32,286 nt of DNA from assembly GCA_030600545.1 (NCBI GenBank), contig JAUVLV010000027.1:1-32286 (forward strand), written 5' to 3'. Each line of letters begins with the position of its first letter. Position 1 is the stretch's first letter. The position numbers and the translations under genes were made by a program. This DNA is from Candidatus Aegiribacteria sp. (GTDB taxonomy: Bacteria; Fermentibacterota; Fermentibacteria; Fermentibacterales; JCC-6). This document shows positions 8,621-17,464 of this stretch, piece by piece. The notes under the pieces are model-generated. The model worked only from the letters and a program-made list of their open reading frames with translations, searched no databases and had not been told where the DNA came from.

Positions 8621-9039
8621 TCAAGACCAGGTACAAACAGTTCTCCGCTATCAACGTAACCAACCTGGTGGATGTAACCCTGGTTTTGCTGGTGATATTC
8701 ATGCTGACTTCACCCGTAATGCAGAGAAGTGCGGATGTTTCGCCACCTTCATCCGATGAGGGAAGGATTTTAAGCAACCTTAACCCCTCGGAATCACTTG
8801 TGGTTGAAATAGATGCTTACGGCAATCTGTCCGTTTCGGGCGAAGCGGTACTGATGGAGAATCTGGGTTCCCTGGCAGAAGCGGCGTACTCCTCAGGCAG
8901 ATCGGAAGCATTTGTACGGGCTGATCGTGACGTAAGGTATGAAGTGGTAGCCAATGCTCTTACAAAACTGGGCAGTGGAGGATATCTTAATATCGGGCTG
9001 ATTCAGGAAAGTACGGGTAACAGCAGTGAGATTCACTGA
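8617..9039 (+). CDS. tolR: TolR/ExbD-family stator protein
   Basis: A 140-aa single-pass inner-membrane protein that partners TolQ. The N-terminal segment INVTNLVDVTLVLLVIF (about residues 12-28) contains the conserved membrane Asp thought to carry protons, followed by MLTSP. The rest is a periplasmic ExbD-type domain ending with the usual KLGSGGYLNIGL-like strand. Start at ATG 8617, which overlaps the tolQ stop (ATGA) and follows AAGGGGAAG; a longer in-frame start at 8596 inside tolQ is not needed. It overlaps the next gene by 14 bases, so the three genes look translationally coupled. Confidence 0.92.
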   Translation: MIKTRYKQFSAINVTNLVDVTLVLLVIFMLTSPVMQRSADVSPPSSDEGRILSNLNPSESLVVEIDAYGNLSVSGEAVLMENLGSLAEAAYSSGRSEAFVRADRDVRYEVVANALTKLGSGGYLNIGLIQESTGNSSEIH

Positions 9040-9757
9040 TACCGAAGAACGCAATTTCAGCAGATACTCTGCACGCAGGATTGATTACATTCTTGCAGGG
9101 GCAGGGCACCTGCTTATCCTGATTGTCGGACTGATTACTATCTCAAGCAGTGCCGAAACGCCTGCTGGAGGTAATGAGGCCATGATGGTCACTATGGTTA
9201 CGGCAGCCTCTGCTTCCGAAGTGTCTCCCGCTGAAGTAACCGATCCTGTGGGAATTCCGGAGGAAGCAACCCAGATTTCAGTTCCTGCTGAAGAACCCAT
9301 TGAGGAAGAGATTGTCGAGGAACCGGATGTGGAGGAAAATCCTGAGAACCCGGTGGAAGAGAATCCGGAAGAGATCGATCATCAGGAGATTCCCGAAGAG
9401 ACTCCCCCGGAGAATCCACCGGAAGAGATTCCAGCTGATGAGCAGAATTTTGCTTCCGTTAACGGAGAGGGGTCCGCAGGAACAGGTGCTCCAGGGCCGG
9501 GAACCTATGAATCAAGAGTATTCAATGCCATAAGAAGGGGATACCGAACCTCGGTGGAGCCGGAGCTGTCCTACAGGATAATTCTGACCGTCAATCCAGA
9601 TGGCACAACCAGTATCGAAGTAATCAGAAAAAGCGGCACATCAGCCTTTGACCGAGCAGTGGAGAATGCCCTGATAAGGGCACAGATACCTCCAATGCCT
9701 CCTGGACGAAACAGTCCGGCAGTAATAAATATTGAATTCATCGGACCGGAGCAGTGA
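9026..9757 (+). CDS. tolA: TolA/TonB-like energy transducer
   Basis: A 243-aa protein anchored in the inner membrane by one segment (about residues 22-42) and reaching across the periplasm. Residues about 85-145 form a Glu/Pro-rich linker, a TonB-style spacer rather than the Ala/Lys-rich coiled coil of enterobacterial TolA. The last 90 residues match the TonB C-terminal fold: YRIILTVNPDGT, then a pattern of small, hydrophobic residues to VINIEFIG. Starts at GTG 9026 within the end of tolR. Position between tolR and tolB makes it the functional TolA, although the architecture is TonB-like; I use the symbol by context. Confidence 0.82.
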   Translation: MRFTDTEERNFSRYSARRIDYILAGAGHLLILIVGLITISSSAETPAGGNEAMMVTMVTAASASEVSPAEVTDPVGIPEEATQISVPAEEPIEEEIVEEPDVEENPENPVEENPEEIDHQEIPEETPPENPPEEIPADEQNFASVNGEGSAGTGAPGPGTYESRVFNAIRRGYRTSVEPELSYRIILTVNPDGTTSIEVIRKSGTSAFDRAVENALIRAQIPPMPPGRNSPAVINIEFIGPEQ

Positions 9758-9758
9758 A

Positions 9759-10946
9759 GTGAAAACACCATTACTTGCAATTCTTTTTGCTCTTTCAGCA
9801 GGTTCCCTGTTCTCAGACAGTTTCATTCCCATGACCCCTGTAGGCGTGCAGTGCATTCCAATTTCTGTAAGTGTTACGGGGGACAGAGACCTTGTGAGCA
9901 TTACATCGAATCAGCTTGTAGAGGATATCGATTTCTCAGGGCTTCTGATTACCTCCGATGAAGGATATGCCGAGGCAGAAGTTGAAGTAACGCGTTCCCT
10001 CGATGGAATTGAACTCCATGCGGAGGTTACATCGGGTGGAGAACACCTTCTTGCAAGAAATTACTCGGGACAGAATATCTATGCGCTGGTACACGCCTTC
10101 GCTGATGATCTTGTATACGATCTGACAGGAGAGGATGGTATCGCTTCCACCTGGATCTCTTACGTGACCAGATCTCCTTCCGGTTATGCTCTGGAGGTGA
10201 AGTCACAGGATCCCAGGGATGCAAGGAATGTTATGTTCGACGAAGATGTAATAACAACCCCCGCCTGGTCTCCGGATGGCGATAGAATTGTTTTCACTTC
10301 TTTCAGATCGGGAAACGCTGACCTCTGGTGCTACAGCTTTACAGAATCAAAGGCGGACAGGATTCTGAGTATTCCGGGCCTGAATTCCTCTCCCGCCTGG
10401 AGTTCCGGTGGTGAGACCGTAGCTCTGACACTGTCAAGCGACCGGAATGTTGATATTCACCTTCTCAATGTTGATACTGGAGAGACGACCCGCCTTACAC
10501 TCAGAGGATCAATAGAAACATCGGCGAGCTTTTCTCCAACGGGCAGGCAGATAGTGTTTACCAGTGACAGAATAGGCTATCCTCAGCTCTATATCATGGA
10601 CAGCTCAGGAGGTACAGCCATCAGGGTCACCAATTCCCACGGTTACTGCGACAGTCCAGCCTGGTCACCCGATGGTGAAAGAATAGCGTACACCGCTCAG
10701 GTTGGCAGGGATTTTCACATATTCGTTATGGATGCCGACGGCTCCAATATCCGGCAGGTCACTTTCCAGGGGTCGCTTAACGAAGATCCCGTATGGGGGC
10801 CAACAGGAAGACATATCGCTTTCAGCAGCAATATGGATGGTGAGAGAGCTGTATATATCATAGAACTCAATGGACTTACTATTAGAAAACTATCCGGAGA
10901 AAGTGACAGCTACTGCCCAACCTGGTCACCTCTTGGATTCAGATGA
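9759..10946 (+). CDS. tolB: Tol-Pal system protein TolB
   Basis: Periplasmic protein of 395 aa that bridges TolA and Pal. A signal peptide occupies about residues 1-20 (hydrophobic run after MK). An N-terminal TolB domain covers about 20-130. The remainder is a beta-propeller with repeated PD40-type blades such as PAWSPDGDRIVFTS, PAWSSGGETVALT and PAWSPDGERIAYT. Start chosen at GTG 9759, one base after the tolA stop, with GGAG seven bases upstream; the in-frame TTG at 9732 would add residues ahead of a clean signal peptide. Confidence 0.94.
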   Translation: MKTPLLAILFALSAGSLFSDSFIPMTPVGVQCIPISVSVTGDRDLVSITSNQLVEDIDFSGLLITSDEGYAEAEVEVTRSLDGIELHAEVTSGGEHLLARNYSGQNIYALVHAFADDLVYDLTGEDGIASTWISYVTRSPSGYALEVKSQDPRDARNVMFDEDVITTPAWSPDGDRIVFTSFRSGNADLWCYSFTESKADRILSIPGLNSSPAWSSGGETVALTLSSDRNVDIHLLNVDTGETTRLTLRGSIETSASFSPTGRQIVFTSDRIGYPQLYIMDSSGGTAIRVTNSHGYCDSPAWSPDGERIAYTAQVGRDFHIFVMDADGSNIRQVTFQGSLNEDPVWGPTGRHIAFSSNMDGERAVYIIELNGLTIRKLSGESDSYCPTWSPLGFR

Positions 10947-10983
10947 TTGAATTGTATCTCTTCTGAAAGGCGGGATGTGAACT

Positions 10984-11526
10984 GTGAATGCTAAACTTAT
11001 GACAATACTGGCTGCTTCAATACTGATGGCCGTAATGATGTCCTTCTCCGGATGCAGAACCGATAGTACTATACCCGACGGACATGATACGACTACGGTT
11101 TTTGTTGAGGAGTTCCCCGATACAATCACCGGTATATGGAACACGGATACGCTGTCAACGTCCACCGATATGCTGCTTGTTCATCAGGAACATTTGAACG
11201 ATGTTTTCTTCGATTACGACAGTGATGAACTTTCAGGGGATGCCCTTGAATTTCTTATGGAGAATGCTTCATACATAATGGAAACCTATGGTTTCAGGAT
11301 TCTCATAGAGGGGCACTGCGATGAAAGAGGTACTATAGACTACAACCTGGCTCTGGGAGAGAACAGGGCCCTTGCCGCATACAATTACCTCGTTAACTAT
11401 GGTGTTGATTCCGGTCGGCTGCAATACGTCAGTTACGGTAAGGAAAGACCATTTGATCCTGCGCATACGGAGCAGGCCAGGGTACTCAACCGAAGAGCTC
11501 ACTTTCGCGTTCTTCCAGGAAACTGA
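10984..11526 (+). CDS. pal: Peptidoglycan-associated lipoprotein Pal
   Basis: Outer-membrane lipoprotein of 180 aa that binds peptidoglycan and links the outer membrane to the wall. The signal peptide ends in SFSGC, with Cys24 the likely lipidated residue. The C-terminal OmpA-like domain (about residues 70-180) has the diaminopimelate-binding signature GHCDERGTIDYNLALGENRA. Between them is a Thr/Asp-rich linker. Starts at GTG 10984. Follows tolB by 37 bases and precedes cpoB by two. Confidence 0.95.
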   Translation: MNAKLMTILAASILMAVMMSFSGCRTDSTIPDGHDTTTVFVEEFPDTITGIWNTDTLSTSTDMLLVHQEHLNDVFFDYDSDELSGDALEFLMENASYIMETYGFRILIEGHCDERGTIDYNLALGENRALAAYNYLVNYGVDSGRLQYVSYGKERPFDPAHTEQARVLNRRAHFRVLPGN

Positions 11527-11528
11527 TC

Positions 11529-12206
11529 ATGCTGCGTTTATCCGTTGCATCGATTTCCGCTCTGCTGATGTTTACAGGCTGTTTCGGTTTCTGGGTTCAC
11601 ACTCCCGAGGAGATAGAGAATATAGATGCGGATCAGCAGAGGATGAAGGAAGATATTGATTCCCTCGCCCGGGCTGTTGAAGATAACGAAGTTCTTCTGA
11701 GGGGTCTTCAGGCTCAGTCGGGATCCAGGGCGGTGGAACTTGTAGACAGGCTTTCCGCACTGGCCGATGAACTGGATCTTGCCCTGATGAGGCTGAACAG
11801 CACCGGAGGCGTTACCGTGCAGGATACCACCACCGGACCCGATGCGCAGCTTCTCTTCAATGAGGCTTACAGGCAGTTCCAGCAGGGGAGTTTTGAGATC
11901 TCAGCACAGGGTTTTACGGAACTTCACTACAAATATCCTTCATCATCACTCGGGGATGACGCCCTCTACTACATGGCCATCTGCTGGGAAGAAGCCGGAC
12001 AGTCCCATAGAGCTATTGAAGATCTTGTAGCCCTCTATTACATGTACCCCCATTCGGAGTGGGCACCCGGAGCCATTTTCAGGGCAGCTGATATATACGA
12101 TATCCATGGAGCTCCGGGGGAAAGGGACAGGCTTTTTGATCTTCTGCTGAACAAGTATCCCGACAGTGATGAGTCTGCCCTCGTAAGAGAACTGTATATC
12201 AATTAA
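11529..12206 (+). CDS. cpoB: CpoB/YbgF-like tetratricopeptide lipoprotein
   Basis: A 225-aa envelope protein, last of the Tol-Pal run. The signal peptide ends in FTGC with Cys18 as the likely lipid site; the classic CpoB has a cleaved, non-lipid signal, so a lipid anchor here is a small departure. Residues about 25-100 look like a coiled coil (IENIDADQQRMKEDIDSLARA and onward), the trimerising part of CpoB. Residues about 105-225 contain TPR-like repeats with the FNEAYRQFQQGSFEISAQGF and YYMAICWEEAGQ patterns. In other bacteria CpoB coordinates peptidoglycan synthesis with outer-membrane constriction. Confidence 0.85.
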   Translation: MLRLSVASISALLMFTGCFGFWVHTPEEIENIDADQQRMKEDIDSLARAVEDNEVLLRGLQAQSGSRAVELVDRLSALADELDLALMRLNSTGGVTVQDTTTGPDAQLLFNEAYRQFQQGSFEISAQGFTELHYKYPSSSLGDDALYYMAICWEEAGQSHRAIEDLVALYYMYPHSEWAPGAIFRAADIYDIHGAPGERDRLFDLLLNKYPDSDESALVRELYIN

Positions 12207-12278
12207 TTAACGGAAACGGGGCGGTTTGTTCAGTCTGGAAACCGTCGGGTAAGATATCTACATGAATGATCTGCACAA

Positions 12279-12305
12279 GCTTTGACGGAAAAGCCTTATC
12301 AAAGC
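12279..12305 (+). repeat. Inverted repeat across the tRNA-Leu/tig promoter
   Basis: GCTTTGA (12279-12285) and TCAAAGC (12299-12305) are perfect seven-base inverted arms separated by 13 bases. They cover the -35 box and most of the spacer of the predicted promoter. There is no T-run after it, so it is a better candidate for an operator than for a terminator. It does not match the CIRCE heat-shock element. Confidence 0.45.
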
Positions 12306-12310
12306 ATATT
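12282..12310 (+). promoter_or_regulatory. Sigma-70-type promoter of tRNA-Leu and the tig-clp run
   Basis: TTGACG (12282-12287) matches the -35 consensus at five of six positions. A 17-base spacer leads to CATATT (12305-12310), which matches the -10 consensus at four of six. The expected transcript start, near 12317, lies about 20 bases before the mature tRNA end. No other good promoter was seen between cpoB and the tRNA. Confidence 0.5.
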
Positions 12311-12336
12311 TGCCTCTTGCGTAAATTAATACTGTT

Positions 12337-12422
12337 GCGGGAGTGGCGGAATTGGCAGACGCGCCAGATTTAGGATCTGGTAAGTATAACTTGTGGGGGT
12401 TCAAGTCCCCCCTCTCGCACCA
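12337..12422 (+). tRNA. tRNA-Leu (anticodon UAG)
   Basis: An 86-base class II tRNA with encoded CCA. The acceptor stem GCGGGAG pairs with CTCTCGC (one G-U pair), followed by discriminator A and CCA (12420-12422). The anticodon stem CCAGA/TCTGG encloses TTTAGGA, giving anticodon TAG at 12371-12373, which reads CUN leucine codons. A long variable arm (TAAGTATAACTTG) and the TTCAAGT T-loop confirm tRNA-Leu. The trigger factor start is only 28 bases downstream with no terminator between, so tRNA and mRNA are probably made on one transcript and separated by processing. Confidence 0.96.
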
Positions 12423-12450
12423 TCTCAAAGGAAACAGGGAAGATTTTTAT

Positions 12451-13731
12451 ATGTATGATATTGTAAAATCGGAAGACAACAGGAAAACTGTTCATTTTAC
12501 CGAGTCAGCTGAACGAATAAACGGGCTTTTCCGGAAAATACGTAAGCAGATTTCAAAAGATCTTGAAATGCCGGGTTTCAGACCGGGAAAGGTTCCAAAA
12601 TCAATCATCGATAAACAGTATGGAAACATAATAAAGGCAGAAGTTGCGGACAGTGTGAGACAGAAATTTACATCCGATCTTCTGGAGAAGGAAGACTGGA
12701 TTCTTGATGATAACGATCCTGAAAGCAAGATTGAACTGCCTGTGGAAGGCGATTCCTACAATTTTGAGATGACATTTTCTCTCTTTGAAATACCTGAACC
12801 CGAAGGTACTGAAGGCATCAGTATAGAAATACCACCGCTTGACCTCGAGGATGCTGTGGAGAAGACGATTGAATCATTCCGCGAGAAAATGATCAACTTC
12901 GAGACAGTTGACAGACCTTCTGAGGATGGTGACCTTGTTCTTCTGGAAGCCCGCTCTGCTGGAAACACCGAGGAACCTCAGAAATTCAATGTCAGGATCG
13001 GAGAATCGCAGATAGGAGAAGATTTCGACCAATTGGTAACGGGGGCGATAACGGGTTTTGAGTTCGCAGCAAGGATGGATAATGAAGATCCCGAAGAAGA
13101 AAAACCTCCAGTCCACAGATTCCGGGTAACCGGGGTGAAATGTCCTGTCCTTCCTGACCTGAACGACGAGTTCGCCGAGAAGGCTGCGGGGGTGGAGAAT
13201 CTCGAAGAACTCAGGAAAAAAGTGGAAGAAAGCGTCAGAACCCGTTACGACCAGGAGGTTGTATATCTTAAGGAAAGGTCTGTTATCGACAGCATTCTTG
13301 CGAGCAACCCTTTCGACCCTCCTGAGTACATGGTTGAAAACCTTAAAAAGGATTATGTAAACAGACTGGGTGAAGAGGATCCAGGAGAGGAAACGTTAAA
13401 AGCAGCAAAGGAGCTTGCACAGAATAAGGTACGTGAATTTCTGATTCTCAGAGCCCTTGCAGAAAAGGAAGATATTCAGATTACCGATGAAGAGATCGAT
13501 GCGGATAAGAGCCCGGAGGAGTCAGCATCATCGGTCCTTGACAGGTTGAGAAACAAAAAAGCCATGGAACTAATTCTGGACCGTGCCGATATCACTGAGA
13601 AGAAACCTCGTGGAAACACCGATGCAGGGTCTGATAAGGAAGATATGCCTGATTCGTCATGGCGCTGGGTCCTGATTGAAGATGATAATCAGGAAGCTGC
13701 TGGCGAAACAGCCGGGAAGGAAAAATCCTGA
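12451..13731 (+). CDS. tig: Trigger factor (ribosome-bound chaperone, peptidyl-prolyl isomerase)
   Basis: A 426-aa cytosolic chaperone that docks at the ribosomal exit tunnel and shelters nascent chains. The N-terminal domain has the ribosome-binding signature GFRPGKVP near residue 44-51. A degenerate FKBP-type isomerase domain spans about 150-235, and the rest is the helical substrate-holding domain. Start at ATG 12451, with AGGGA about ten bases upstream; a longer in-frame reading would begin inside the tRNA and is an artefact. The acidic C-terminal tail is rich in Asp and Glu. The stop shares one base with the clpP start. Confidence 0.93.
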   Translation: MYDIVKSEDNRKTVHFTESAERINGLFRKIRKQISKDLEMPGFRPGKVPKSIIDKQYGNIIKAEVADSVRQKFTSDLLEKEDWILDDNDPESKIELPVEGDSYNFEMTFSLFEIPEPEGTEGISIEIPPLDLEDAVEKTIESFREKMINFETVDRPSEDGDLVLLEARSAGNTEEPQKFNVRIGESQIGEDFDQLVTGAITGFEFAARMDNEDPEEEKPPVHRFRVTGVKCPVLPDLNDEFAEKAAGVENLEELRKKVEESVRTRYDQEVVYLKERSVIDSILASNPFDPPEYMVENLKKDYVNRLGEEDPGEETLKAAKELAQNKVREFLILRALAEKEDIQITDEEIDADKSPEESASSVLDRLRNKKAMELILDRADITEKKPRGNTDAGSDKEDMPDSSWRWVLIEDDNQEAAGETAGKEKS

Positions 13732-14318
13732 TGCCATCCATTATACCTTTTGTTGTAGAGCGTGAAGGGAACAGAGAAAGATCCTACGATATTTATTCCC
13801 GTCTTCTGAAGGAGCGTATCATATTTGTTGGTGACGTTCTTAACAACCAGACAGCAGGCCTGATAGTTGCACAACTGCTGTTTCTGGAAGGTGAGGATTC
13901 CAAGAAGGATATCAATATGTACATAAGCAGCCCGGGAGGCGAAATCTCTTCGGGGCTGGCAATATACGATACGATGCAGTTCATAAAGCCGCCTATGGCC
14001 ACATTCTGCATGGGAACAGCCGCCAGTATGGCAGCGGTTCTCCTTGCATCGGGAGCTAAGGGTAAAAGAAATATTCTTCCCCATGCCAGGGTTATGATAC
14101 ATCAGCCCATGGGAGGAGCCCAGGGACAGGCCAGCGATATTGAGATACAGGCAAAGGAAATCCTCAAACTCAGGGAGAAACTGAATATCATCCTCTCGGA
14201 ACATACCGGTCAGCCTCTCGAGAGAATAAAGAAGGATTCGGACAGAAATTTCTGGATGGGTGCACAGGAAGCACTTGATTACGGTATTGTAGATAACTTG
14301 CTTGAATCCAGAAACTGA
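13731..14318 (+). CDS. clpP: ATP-dependent Clp protease proteolytic subunit
   Basis: A 195-aa serine peptidase that forms the tetradecameric proteolytic chamber used by ClpX. The nucleophile is Ser99 in GTAASMAA and the base is His124 in MIHQPMGG. The third triad position, Asp in the usual DTDRDNFM-type motif, aligns with Asn173 in DSDRNFWM; a nearby Asp171 could be an alternative (see findings). Starts at ATG 13731, overlapping the tig stop by one base (TGATG). Next to clpX, the standard partner. Confidence 0.95.
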   Translation: MPSIIPFVVEREGNRERSYDIYSRLLKERIIFVGDVLNNQTAGLIVAQLLFLEGEDSKKDINMYISSPGGEISSGLAIYDTMQFIKPPMATFCMGTAASMAAVLLASGAKGKRNILPHARVMIHQPMGGAQGQASDIEIQAKEILKLREKLNIILSEHTGQPLERIKKDSDRNFWMGAQEALDYGIVDNLLESRN

Positions 14319-14329
14319 CGGAGTAGAGT

Positions 14330-15577
14330 ATGGCTAAAGAGAAAAAATGTTCTTTTTGCGGAAGATCTATCGGTGAAGTTAACCAGCTGATCCAGGGGCC
14401 AGGAGTGCATATCTGTGACGAGTGCATAAGATATTGCAGCGAACTCGTTGATATGGAAGATGATCATCAACTGGAAATTCCGGAACTTGTTCAGGAGAAA
14501 CTTCCTGTGCCTTCGGAGATAAAGGCGCAGCTTGATGAGTACGTTGTAGGGCAGGAACAGGCAAAGAAAGTTCTTTCGGTAGCGGTTTACAATCATTACA
14601 AAAGATTGAAAACCATCAGGGAATCCCCCGATGTAGAACTTGAGAAGAGTAACATTCTTCTTATTGGTCCTACCGGTGTAGGGAAGACCCTGCTTGCCAG
14701 GACACTTGCAAGGATTCTTGATGTACCGTTTGCCATTGCCGACGCGACAACACTTACAGAAGCCGGGTATGTTGGAGAAGATGTCGAGAACATTCTGCTT
14801 CGTTTGCTTCAGGTGACTGACATGGATGTTGCAACCGCGCAGCAGGGTATAATTTACATTGACGAGATCGATAAAATTTCCAGGAAGTCGGAAAATTCAT
14901 CCATTACAAGGGATGTATCGGGCGAGGGTGTTCAACAGGCTCTTTTGAAGATTATTGAAGGTACGGTCGCCAGCGTACCTCCCCAGGGAGGAAGAAAGCA
15001 TCCTTACCAGGACAATATTCTGGTTGATACCAGCAACATCCTCTTCATATGCGGAGGCGCGTTCAATGAACTTGAAAAGATAGTCGAGAAACGCCTTAAA
15101 AAGAACGCTATTGGTTTCGCTGCTGTTCTTGATTCGTTTGGCCGGGAGGAAGACAATATGCTCGCACATACTGAATCCCATGATCTTGTTAAATACGGCC
15201 TTGTGCCCGAGCTTGTTGGAAGACTCCCTGTACTGGTATCACTTGATGATCTGGATATTGATGATCTTGTAAAAGTACTTACTCAGCCGAAGAATGCGCT
15301 GGTACTCCAGTATCGGTACCTTTTTGAACTTGAGGATGTAGATCTCGAATTTTCGAAAGGGGCCCTCGAAGCCGTTGCCGAAAAGGCAAAGGGAGCGGGA
15401 AGTGGAGCGCGGGGACTCAGATCTGTGCTTGAGGGAGTTCTTCTGGAACCAATGTACGATCTGCCCGATCTTGAAAACGTAAGCAAACTCGTGATCTCGC
15501 CTGATGTTGTCAAAGGAAAAGCTGAGCCTGAGATAATCAAAAAAAGAAAGACAAAAAAACCCGGGAAAGTCGGCTGA
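14330..15577 (+). CDS. clpX: ATP-dependent Clp protease ATP-binding subunit ClpX
   Basis: A 415-aa AAA+ unfoldase that feeds substrates to ClpP. An N-terminal four-Cys zinc domain (CSFCG and CDECI, about residues 6-36) recognises substrates and adaptors. Walker A GPTGVGKT is at residues 113-120 and Walker [10 protein letters not shown] near 175. The segment with [15 protein letters not shown] belongs to the AAA+ module, and GARGLRS near 360 is the sensor-2 region. Follows clpP by 11 bases. Confidence 0.97.
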   Translation: MAKEKKCSFCGRSIGEVNQLIQGPGVHICDECIRYCSELVDMEDDHQLEIPELVQEKLPVPSEIKAQLDEYVVGQEQAKKVLSVAVYNHYKRLKTIRESPDVELEKSNILLIGPTGVGKTLLARTLARILDVPFAIADATTLTEAGYVGEDVENILLRLLQVTDMDVATAQQGIIYIDEIDKISRKSENSSITRDVSGEGVQQALLKIIEGTVASVPPQGGRKHPYQDNILVDTSNILFICGGAFNELEKIVEKRLKKNAIGFAAVLDSFGREEDNMLAHTESHDLVKYGLVPELVGRLPVLVSLDDLDIDDLVKVLTQPKNALVLQYRYLFELEDVDLEFSKGALEAVAEKAKGAGSGARGLRSVLEGVLLEPMYDLPDLENVSKLVISPDVVKGKAEPEIIKKRKTKKPGKVG

Positions 15578-15589
15578 GCAGGTCTGTCA

Positions 15590-16156
15590 ATGGCCTCTAT
15601 GAAAATAGAGTTTCTTAAGAGTTGTCCGGGTCCTGCGACCCTGCCCCGGGACAGGCTTCCGGAAGTATCCTTTGCCGGCAGGTCGAATGTAGGAAAATCC
15701 TCTCTTATTAACCGGATCAACGGAGGACATTCCGTTGCCAGGACAAGCTCCCGGCCCGGATGCACACAGTATCTTAACCTCTATTCGGTATCCGGGATAT
15801 TTTACATCGTTGATCTTCCAGGTTACGGATTTGCTCGAGCACCCCGAAAGAACCGTACCGAATGGACGGGATGGATAGCTTCATATCTTATGGACAGAGT
15901 TCCTCTGAGAGGTGTAGTGCTGCTCATTGATGCCAGGCACCCGTGTTTACCCAACGATATCGAAATGGTGGATTTTCTCAAGGAGAGGGGCAGGCCCTAC
16001 ATCATCGCCCTGACTAAATCGGACAAGCTCAAGCGGGGAAAACTTGCGTCAGCCGTTGGAAAGGCACAGGATATGGGACCGGTAATACCCGTATCATCGA
16101 TTACAGGCAACGGTATAAGAGAGCTTAAGAAGTGGATTTTCCAGGCAGTGGAATAG
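15590..16156 (+). CDS. engB: Ribosome-biogenesis GTPase EngB (YihA/YsxC)
   Basis: A 188-aa GTPase of the EngB family, needed for large-subunit ribosome assembly. G1 GRSNVGKSS near residues 30-38, a G2-region Thr in RPGCTQ, G3 DLPGYG near 76, G4 TKSDK near 144 and a G5-like PVSSITG are all present. Start at ATG 15590, 12 bases after the clpX stop; a second ATG at 15599 is also possible. The neighbours tig-clpP-clpX are a common setting for this gene. Confidence 0.94.
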   Translation: MASMKIEFLKSCPGPATLPRDRLPEVSFAGRSNVGKSSLINRINGGHSVARTSSRPGCTQYLNLYSVSGIFYIVDLPGYGFARAPRKNRTEWTGWIASYLMDRVPLRGVVLLIDARHPCLPNDIEMVDFLKERGRPYIIALTKSDKLKRGKLASAVGKAQDMGPVIPVSSITGNGIRELKKWIFQAVE

Positions 16157-16189
16157 AAAAATTCCGAATAAATTCATGAAAGGAATAGA

Positions 16190-17464
16190 ATGCCAGCAAC
16201 CATAATTACCGGGCTGCAGTGGGGTGATGAAGGTAAAGGGAAAATGGTCGACCATCTCTCAAAAAACGTAAGTGCCGTTGCCAGATTCTCCGGTGGAGCA
16301 AATGCGGGACATACAGTTGAGGCAGACGGACGCAGGATTGCGCTTCATCAGCTTCCAAGCGGATTGATAAGACCTGAAGTTCTTGGGATTATCGGGGCTT
16401 CCTGCGTGCTGGATCCTGTTGCACTTGCGGAAGAAATGCAGGTTATGGAGGATGAGGGGCTTTCCGTTGCGGAAAGGCTTATGATTTCCGGAAAGGTGCA
16501 TCTCGTTCATCCCGCGGGTAAATATATTGAAAGCTCCGATGAGATGAAGCTTGGGAATGCTTCGGTTGGTACCACAGGTCGGGGAATCGGCCCTACCTAT
16601 GTGCGTAAATTCATGAGAAAGGGAATCAGGCTTGAAGACGCAGCCGTACCGGAGATTTTTCTTAAAAAATCCGCAGCCGTTACCGATGAGTGCATAGAGC
16701 AACTTGGTCTTGCGGAGGAACCTGCTGAATCACTGAGGAAAGAGGTTGAAGTCTTCAACCGCGAGTCTCTAAAACTGGTGGACCGCGCGAAAGACGTATC
16801 GATGGTAATCGCGCAGATACTGGCATCTGACAATTCAATACTTGCCGAAGGTGCGCAGGGAACTCTTCTTGATCCCGATCATGGAACCTACCCCTTCGTC
16901 ACATGCGGTTCATGTGTTGCCGGGGCTGCATGCGTAAGTCTCGGAATCGGCCCGGTTATGATCGATGAGGTAGTGGGGATAATGAAGGCTTATACCACCA
17001 GAGTCGGGAACGGTCCATTTCCGACGGAGTTGACCGGTTCTCTTGGAGACAGGATCAGGGAACAGGGCAATGAGTACGGAGCTACTACCGGAAGACCCCG
17101 AAGGTGCGGATGGTTCGACGCGGTTCTCGTAAATTACTCCACCAGAATTAACGGCTGCACCTGGACAGCGCTTACTCTTCTTGATGTCCTGAGCGGTATT
17201 CCCGAACTTAAGGTCTGCAAGAAATACGAACTTGACCCGGAGATTGATCTTACTCTCTTTGAAACAGGGGAAAGACTCGGGAAACATATACCCGTATATG
17301 AAACCCTTCCCGGATGGGAAGAGGATATTACCGGGGAGCAGGAATGGGACGTACTGCCCGAAAACGCCAGAAAGTACGTGCTGTTCATTGAGAAGCTCAT
17401 AGGTGTTCCGATCAGGGCAATCTCCACGGGACCCGCCAGGGAGGATCTGATCTGGAGAAATTAG
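16190..17464 (+). CDS. purA: Adenylosuccinate synthetase
   Basis: A 424-aa cytosolic enzyme that joins IMP and aspartate using GTP, the first committed step from IMP to AMP. The N-terminal GTP loop GDEGKGK is at about residues 11-17; GTTGRGIGP near 127 and GRPRRCGWFD near 303 are family signatures. Length is normal. AAAGGA precedes the ATG. Its last 13 bases overlap the inferred start of the TatD-radical SAM gene. Confidence 0.96.
   Translation: MPATIITGLQWGDEGKGKMVDHLSKNVSAVARFSGGANAGHTVEADGRRIALHQLPSGLIRPEVLGIIGASCVLDPVALAEEMQVMEDEGLSVAERLMISGKVHLVHPAGKYIESSDEMKLGNASVGTTGRGIGPTYVRKFMRKGIRLEDAAVPEIFLKKSAAVTDECIEQLGLAEEPAESLRKEVEVFNRESLKLVDRAKDVSMVIAQILASDNSILAEGAQGTLLDPDHGTYPFVTCGSCVAGAACVSLGIGPVMIDEVVGIMKAYTTRVGNGPFPTELTGSLGDRIREQGNEYGATTGRPRRCGWFDAVLVNYSTRINGCTWTALTLLDVLSGIPELKVCKKYELDPEIDLTLFETGERLGKHIPVYETLPGWEEDITGEQEWDVLPENARKYVLFIEKLIGVPIRAISTGPAREDLIWRN
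17439..17454 (+). promoter_or_regulatory. Shine-Dalgarno site deciding a CTG start
   Basis: GGGAGG at 17439-17444 is followed seven bases later by CTG 17452-17454. From a frame stop at 17389 to the ATG at 17563 the reading frame holds no ATG, GTG or TTG, yet the sequence between already encodes conserved TatD residues. CTG is the best-placed candidate start. Confidence 0.65.

Noticed and set aside
12222-12244. Possible terminator after cpoB (CGGTTT ... AAACCG)
   Set aside because: The six-pair stem has no following T-run, so it is not a convincing intrinsic terminator.
12343-12450. Reading the trigger factor gene from 12343, beginning MAELADAPDLGSG
   Set aside because: This N-terminal stretch is a translation of tRNA-Leu. 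The real start is ATG 12451, where trigger factor homology begins.
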